Source of the DNA: CAZADA01 sp964636945
GTDB lineage: Bacteria > Pseudomonadota > Alphaproteobacteria > Caulobacterales > Maricaulaceae
Assembly (NCBI GenBank): GCA_964636945.1
Contig: CAZWVH010000003.1
Location: 10,120 to 74,119 of the forward strand
Reading direction: 5' to 3'
DNA length: 64,000 nucleotides
Shown piece after piece: positions 59,961-64,000 of this stretch. The translations under genes were made by a program, and so were the position numbers. Each line of letters starts with the position of its first letter. The first letter of the stretch is position 1. The notes beneath the pieces were generated by a model. That model made no database searches, had not been told where the DNA came from, and saw only the letters and a program-made list of their open reading frames with translations.

Positions 59961-61559
59961 TCACGCCGCGGCCAGAGCACGCCGTTTGCCCGCCACCACA
60001 TCTTGCACAAAAAATGTGGCGAGCGCAGCAATCGTGAACGATCCGGCGGCAAGCATGAGCGCAAAGATCGGATCGTTGTTGAAAAATGTCTTCAGCAAAA
60101 AGCCCAACAATGTGGCCGCCACCAATTGAGGCACCACAATAAAGATGTTGAAGATACCCATGTATACGCCCATTTTGCGCGCCGGCACGGCGGACGACAA
60201 AATGGCGTAGGGTACTGAAACAATGCTCGCCCAGCCAATCCCGACACCGATCATGGACACCCACAGCAAGTTGGGATCGCGAATGAAGTACATGGAGACA
60301 AATCCAACGGCGCCCAAAATCAGATTGAGGGAATGGAGGCGACGTTGATCCATTTGCTGGGCCAGCCAGATGATCGCCAAGGCGGCCAACGCTGCAACGC
60401 CGTTGCGAATTGCCGACAAGACACCCCACCAGTCGCCGGCGTTTTGATAGCCCGCACTCGACGGATCTGGGCTGCCGAAATGGTGCGCGGCCACTGCCGG
60501 CACGGCAAAAATCCACATGGCGAACATGGCGAACCACGAAAAAAACTGCACCACAGCCAATTGCCGCATGGTCACAGGCATGCGGTAGAGGTCTTCGATA
60601 ATTTCGACCAGACCGGAGTGTGTCGGTGTTTCTTTCACGCTGCTGGCGGCGCGGAGCATGCCCGCAACTACTTGAACGACGCCATATCCTGCGACCAACG
60701 CGGCCAACACATACAGTTCTTGTTTGAACTCGATCTGCGCTCCCCCGGTCAGCGAACCAAACACAGCGCCATTGGTGGCCCGCAAGTAAGCAACCAAGGC
60801 GGCAAGCGCCAAACCCGAGATGATCCAAACCAGGCCGTTGCGGATGTAAAGCTTGGCTTCAGTTGGCGCAGGGGGACGCTCGAGCGCGTCTTCGCCCAAC
60901 AATTCGCGTCGCGCCGCCTCGAAGGCTTCGAGCTGTTCGGGCGGATATTCCCGTGATCGTAACACCGTCCACAGCACCGCGAAGAAAAGCGATCCCGCCC
61001 CGACATAATAGGCAATGTGGATTGAAATGGGGATTTTGCCGGGTTCAGCTGTGTTCGGCACTCCCAGCCAGTTTGTCAGCATCCACGGCAGGAAAGCCGC
61101 GCCCACGGCGCCAAAGCCGATAAAAAAACTTTGCAGTGCATAGCCGGTGGACCGCTGCTCGTCGGGCAGATTGTCACCCACAAAAGCGCGAAATGGCTCC
61201 ATGGTGATGTTGAGCGCGGCGTCCTTGATCCACAGCATGCCCGCAGCAACCCACAGATAAGGTGAATTGGGCATAACGATCAGTGCAGCGCTGGCCAAAA
61301 TCGCCCCGACGAGGAAATAGGGCCGGCGACGCCCCAAGGGCGTCCAAGTCTTGTCGCTGAAATAGCCGATCAGGGGCTGCACGATGAGCCCCGTCAACGG
61401 GGCCGCGATCCACAATATCGGCAGCGCGTCCACCTCCGCGCCTAGCGTCTGGAATATGCGGCTCGTATTTGTGGCTTGGAGCTCGAACCCAATTTGGATG
61501 CCGAGGAATCCAAAACACATATTCCAGATCTGCCAGAGCCGCAGCGGCTGCTTTTGCAT
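59961..61559 (-). CDS. MFS sugar transporter, SLC45/SUT-like
   Basis: This 532-residue inner-membrane permease is probably a proton symporter for maltose-type disaccharides. The N-terminal part FLGIQIGFELQATNTSRIFQ and the helix 2-3 segment QPLIGYFSDKTWTPLGRRRP are diagnostic of the sucrose/maltose (SUT/SLC45, GPH-related) branch. Around twelve hydrophobic helices are visible, with a long central loop after helix 6 (about residues 190-225). GGGGAG lies before ATG 61559. It diverges from an alpha-glucosidase gene that would hydrolyse the imported sugar. Substrate is inferred from context. Confidence 0.88.
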   Translation of the reverse strand: MQKQPLRLWQIWNMCFGFLGIQIGFELQATNTSRIFQTLGAEVDALPILWIAAPLTGLIVQPLIGYFSDKTWTPLGRRRPYFLVGAILASAALIVMPNSPYLWVAAGMLWIKDAALNITMEPFRAFVGDNLPDEQRSTGYALQSFFIGFGAVGAAFLPWMLTNWLGVPNTAEPGKIPISIHIAYYVGAGSLFFAVLWTVLRSREYPPEQLEAFEAARRELLGEDALERPPAPTEAKLYIRNGLVWIISGLALAALVAYLRATNGAVFGSLTGGAQIEFKQELYVLAALVAGYGVVQVVAGMLRAASSVKETPTHSGLVEIIEDLYRMPVTMRQLAVVQFFSWFAMFAMWIFAVPAVAAHHFGSPDPSSAGYQNAGDWWGVLSAIRNGVAALAALAIIWLAQQMDQRRLHSLNLILGAVGFVSMYFIRDPNLLWVSMIGVGIGWASIVSVPYAILSSAVPARKMGVYMGIFNIFIVVPQLVAATLLGFLLKTFFNNDPIFALMLAAGSFTIAALATFFVQDVVAGKRRALAAA

Positions 61560-61977
61560 GGCGCTCTCCCCAATTGCGGCGACTCTTGATGTTATACTGA
61601 TCGACGCGTGCCGACGCCGCCTGCGCAAATCGTGACACGGCCATGAGCGAAAACGCAAACACATTTGATTGCAAAGCAGCGCAAAATCTCTCTCACAGCC
61701 GTGCTTGCCCGGGAGCAATGACCGAGCCATGGCTCTCCACTTGCAAGCTGATCAAGGGACTATATTGTATCGCCGTTTCAGCGATAGGCTGGACATCTTA
61801 CTGAAAAACGCTGCAATAAATTAGCGTGAGGGGAGCCGATATGATTGGCGTGATGAGCGTAACTTCTCCATTGCCAACGGAGCGCACAACCGCCACACCA
61901 GCCCGCGCTGGTGCGATCCTCGCATTTTTTGGCTTTTGGAATTGCATTTGGCTTACGACTGCTCACGGAGACATTTG
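61560..61977. other. Divergent promoter region, MFS permease / alpha-glucosidase
   Basis: This 418-base region between two divergent genes contains a candidate LacI operator (61668-61683), a TATCGC/GCGATA inverted repeat (61768-61786), an ACGCT/AGCGT inverted repeat (61808-61827), and the ribosome sites of both genes. I see no convincing gene in it. Confidence 0.7.
61668..61683. promoter_or_regulatory. Candidate LacI-family operator (MFS / alpha-glucosidase)
   Basis: TTGCAA-AGCA-GCGCAA, the same 6-4-6 layout as the palindrome at 46783, with two mismatches in the right arm. It lies about 110 bases upstream of the MFS start. Confidence 0.4.
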
Positions 61978-63642
61978 ATGAAGATCTCTGACATGGCTCT
62001 GTGTACAAAGTCAGGCGAGAAAAACGCGAAGTCGTCTGGAGAACCTTGGTGGAAGGGTGCGTCCATCTATCAAATCTATCCGCGCAGCTTTCGTGACACC
62101 AACGGCGATGGCATTGGCGATCTTCCCGGCGTGCTCGAGGCAATTCCCTATATTGCGTCACTCAATGTGGACGTGATTTGGATTTCGCCTTTTTTCACCT
62201 CGCCCATGCGCGACTTCGGCTATGACATCGCCGACTATTGTGATGTCGACCCCTGCTTTGGCGCATTGAAAGACTTCGACGCAATCATCAGCGCCGCGCA
62301 TGCGCACAATCTCAAAGTCATTATTGATCAAGTCTATTCCCACACGTCTTCAGACCATCCTTGGTTTATTGAAAGTCGGCAAGATCAAGCCAATGCGAAG
62401 GCTGATTGGTATGTGTGGGCTGATCCCAAACCAGACGGATCACCGCCTTCAAATTGGCAATCCGTATTTGGGGGACCGGCATGGCATTGGGACGCGCGCC
62501 GAAAGCAGTACTACCTGCACAATTTCCTGCCATCTCAGCCTGATCTGAATGTGCACAACCCCAAAGTGCAAAGCGCCATCCTGGATGTCGCTCGATTTTG
62601 GTTGGACCGCGGTGTTGATGGTTTTCGATTGGACGCCATCAACTTTGCCATGCACAACCGAAATTTCACCGACAATCCGCCATCAGGCGCGCCCATGGAG
62701 TTGGTGACACGCCCCTTTGATATGCAACGTCATCTCCACAACCAGTCCCAGCCGGAGATTGTCACCTTCATCGAGCGCCTCCAATCGCTCATTTCAAGCT
62801 ATGGAGACCGGTTCACTGTGGCCGAGGTCGGCGGACCGGACCCGCTGGATGAAATGAAAGCCTTTACGGCCGGCGACAAACGCCTGAGTTCCGCTTATGG
62901 GTTCGAGTTTTTATACGCTCCCGATATTGACCCCGCCATGGTGCAGGACACCATGGCGCAATGGCCTGACGACGGTGATACAGGTTGGCCCTCTTGGGCG
63001 TTCTCCAATCATGACGCTCCGCGCGCTTTGACCCGATGGAGCAGCGGACGTGAAACGCCCGTGCACGCTAAGTTGTATCTCATGCTTCTGTTGGGGCTGC
63101 GCGGCAATCCCATCATCTACCAAGGTGAAGAGCTTGGTCTTCCCCAAGCAAAACTGGCCTTTACCGATCTCAAGGATCCTGAAGCCATTGACAATTGGCC
63201 TCACACATTAGGTCGTGACGGCGCGCGAACGCCTTTCCCTTGGAATTCCAGTGCGCCCAATGGCGGCTTTACCACCGCCATGCCCTGGCTGCCGATGGAC
63301 CCGCGACATCTGGATCTGTCCAAAGAGGCGCAAGAAAGTTCACCGAACTCAGTGCTTGCATTCTTCCGGCACGCCCAATCCGTACGCCAGCATTCCCCAA
63401 TTCTGCGCCACGGCGCCCTCATCCCCATCCCTGGGCCTCCAGGTATTTTGGCCTTCGAGCGCAATCTGGACGGTCGACGGATCATGTGCGCTTTTAACCT
63501 CACCGACGCACCGGTCGACTGGCGGCCAAATGTTGAGGCTGGGACCACGGTGCTCCTTTCGAGTGGTTGCGAACAGACCGTAGGCGGTGGCTTGCCGAAC
63601 ACATTGATAGGCAATTCCGGTTATTGGACGAATGAATTTTGA
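61978..63642 (+). CDS. Cytoplasmic GH13 alpha-glucosidase
   Basis: This 554-residue enzyme resembles GH13 oligo-1,6-/alpha-glucosidases (subfamily 23-like). Regions in order are SIYQIYPRSFRDTNGDGIGD (with the calcium-type DTNGDGIGD loop), VIIDQVYSHTSSDHP, GVDGFRLDAINF (nucleophile Asp), FTVAEVGG (acid/base Glu) and WAFSNHDAPRAL (Asp). It has no signal peptide, so it acts in the cytoplasm on sugar brought in by the divergent MFS permease. GGAG before ATG 61978 defines the start. The LacI regulator gene follows 44 bases downstream. Confidence 0.93.
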   Translation: MKISDMALCTKSGEKNAKSSGEPWWKGASIYQIYPRSFRDTNGDGIGDLPGVLEAIPYIASLNVDVIWISPFFTSPMRDFGYDIADYCDVDPCFGALKDFDAIISAAHAHNLKVIIDQVYSHTSSDHPWFIESRQDQANAKADWYVWADPKPDGSPPSNWQSVFGGPAWHWDARRKQYYLHNFLPSQPDLNVHNPKVQSAILDVARFWLDRGVDGFRLDAINFAMHNRNFTDNPPSGAPMELVTRPFDMQRHLHNQSQPEIVTFIERLQSLISSYGDRFTVAEVGGPDPLDEMKAFTAGDKRLSSAYGFEFLYAPDIDPAMVQDTMAQWPDDGDTGWPSWAFSNHDAPRALTRWSSGRETPVHAKLYLMLLLGLRGNPIIYQGEELGLPQAKLAFTDLKDPEAIDNWPHTLGRDGARTPFPWNSSAPNGGFTTAMPWLPMDPRHLDLSKEAQESSPNSVLAFFRHAQSVRQHSPILRHGALIPIPGPPGILAFERNLDGRRIMCAFNLTDAPVDWRPNVEAGTTVLLSSGCEQTVGGGLPNTLIGNSGYWTNEF

Positions 63643-63686
63643 TGACGATGCACGGGCGATGTCTCTGAAATGATACGGTGGTTTCC

Positions 63687-64000
63687 ATGAGTGACGACCG
63701 AGACAAGCGCTCCATTCGCCTTGATGATCTGGCCAATATGGCGGGGGTGTCCATATCCACCGTCTCGCGCGCGTTAAATGACAGTCCAGCCGTCAACCGC
63801 GTCACCAAACAGCGCATCTGGAAATTGGCGCGCGAATTTGACTATCCCTTTCGCGGCACCATGCCAGCCGGGCCCAGCGGCGCGGAAGCCACGCTGGCGG
63901 TCGTCGTGCCGCGGCCACAGGCTCGCTCCACCCAATTGGCCGATCCGTTCCTGGTTTCGCTCATTGCCAGCATTGGAGAGGCCGCGCGCGATCGTTCCTG
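63687..64000 (+). CDS. LacI-family transcriptional regulator, partial
   Basis: About 104 residues are visible before the right window edge. The N-terminal helix-turn-helix reads IRLDDLANMAGVSISTVSRA, then LNDSPAVNRVTKQRI, the classic LacI headpiece, and a hinge follows near LAREFDYPF. The periplasmic-binding-like effector domain begins with ATLAVVVPRP and is cut off. It probably controls the glucan, permease and glk operons in response to a maltose-type sugar; this is inferred from position and shared upstream elements. Confidence 0.92.
   Translation, partial: MSDDRDKRSIRLDDLANMAGVSISTVSRALNDSPAVNRVTKQRIWKLAREFDYPFRGTMPAGPSGAEATLAVVVPRPQARSTQLADPFLVSLIASIGEAARDRS

Noticed and set aside
1..64000. 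CRISPR arrays, insertion sequences, prophage or integrative element borders
   Set aside because: No regularly spaced repeats, transposase, integrase or tRNA-end duplication was seen; the single tRNA has no nearby integrase.

Overview
The window reads as a chromosomal scaffold from an aerobic, Gram-negative alphaproteobacterium of the Caulobacterales/Maricaulales/Hyphomonadales type. The evidence is a popZ-like polar organising gene beside valS, tolC and pcm; the run lptM, TIGR02302, MJ0042 zinc ribbon, ftsE, ftsX, ydcF, plsC, DUF2125; a sphingomonad/Caulobacter-style TonB-dependent receptor; a PhaB-type reductase; and a full Entner-Doudoroff operon. This lineage call comes from gene content and remembered synteny, not from a search. 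One run of exactly 100 N (17823-17922) interrupts valS, so the sequence is a draft scaffold.

Layout. (1) 1-4.7 kb, minus strand: TetR regulator, TonB-dependent receptor, membrane-anchored alpha/beta hydrolase and a Spinster-like MFS transporter (cut by the left edge). They look like one regulated module for capture, hydrolysis and transport of an unidentified small, probably hydrophobic, substrate. (2) 4.8-8.3 kb: two tandem von Willebrand A lipoproteins sharing 1,466 bp that appear identical, but with unrelated N-termini. (3) 8.5-13 kb: sfsA, map, a 2-oxoglutarate dioxygenase, radC, purB. (4) 13.1-16.5 kb: envelope genes of mostly unknown role: a thioredoxin-fold protein, a small secreted protein, a DUF2145-like protein that may be a permuted NlpC/P60 hydrolase, and a cysteine-containing membrane protein. 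(5) 16.5-22.2 kb: valS (gapped), popZ, tolC, pcm. (6) 22.3-24.3 kb: tryptophan 2,3-dioxygenase translationally coupled to a divergent kynureninase-like PLP enzyme. (7) 24.4-32.4 kb: tRNA-Cys, CapA-like lipoprotein with an internal terminator-like hairpin, patatin phospholipase, succinate-semialdehyde-type dehydrogenase, MscS channel, pyruvyltransferase, TlpA thioredoxin. (8) 32.6-46.5 kb: envelope/division block (lptM to DUF2125), then hisC, a methyltransferase, gloB, phaB and lysA.

(9) 46.8-64 kb is the most coherent system: a maltodextrin/alpha-glucan utilisation region around an Entner-Doudoroff operon. Exported enzymes (a cyclomaltodextrinase-type GH13 lipoprotein, a GH97 alpha-glucosidase, a second GH13) would cut alpha-glucans outside the cytoplasm. 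An SLC45/SUT-like MFS permease would import maltose-type sugars, a cytosolic GH13 alpha-glucosidase would release glucose, and the five-gene operon glk-zwf-pgl-edd-eda would convert it to pyruvate and glyceraldehyde-3-phosphate. A LacI-family regulator begins at the right edge. I see three related 16-bp elements, one upstream of each transcription unit, that are candidate operators for it. No glucan TonB receptor is visible here; it may lie beyond the right edge.

Starts given here were usually moved to the codon with the best Shine-Dalgarno spacing. No CRISPR array, insertion sequence, prophage or integrase was seen.
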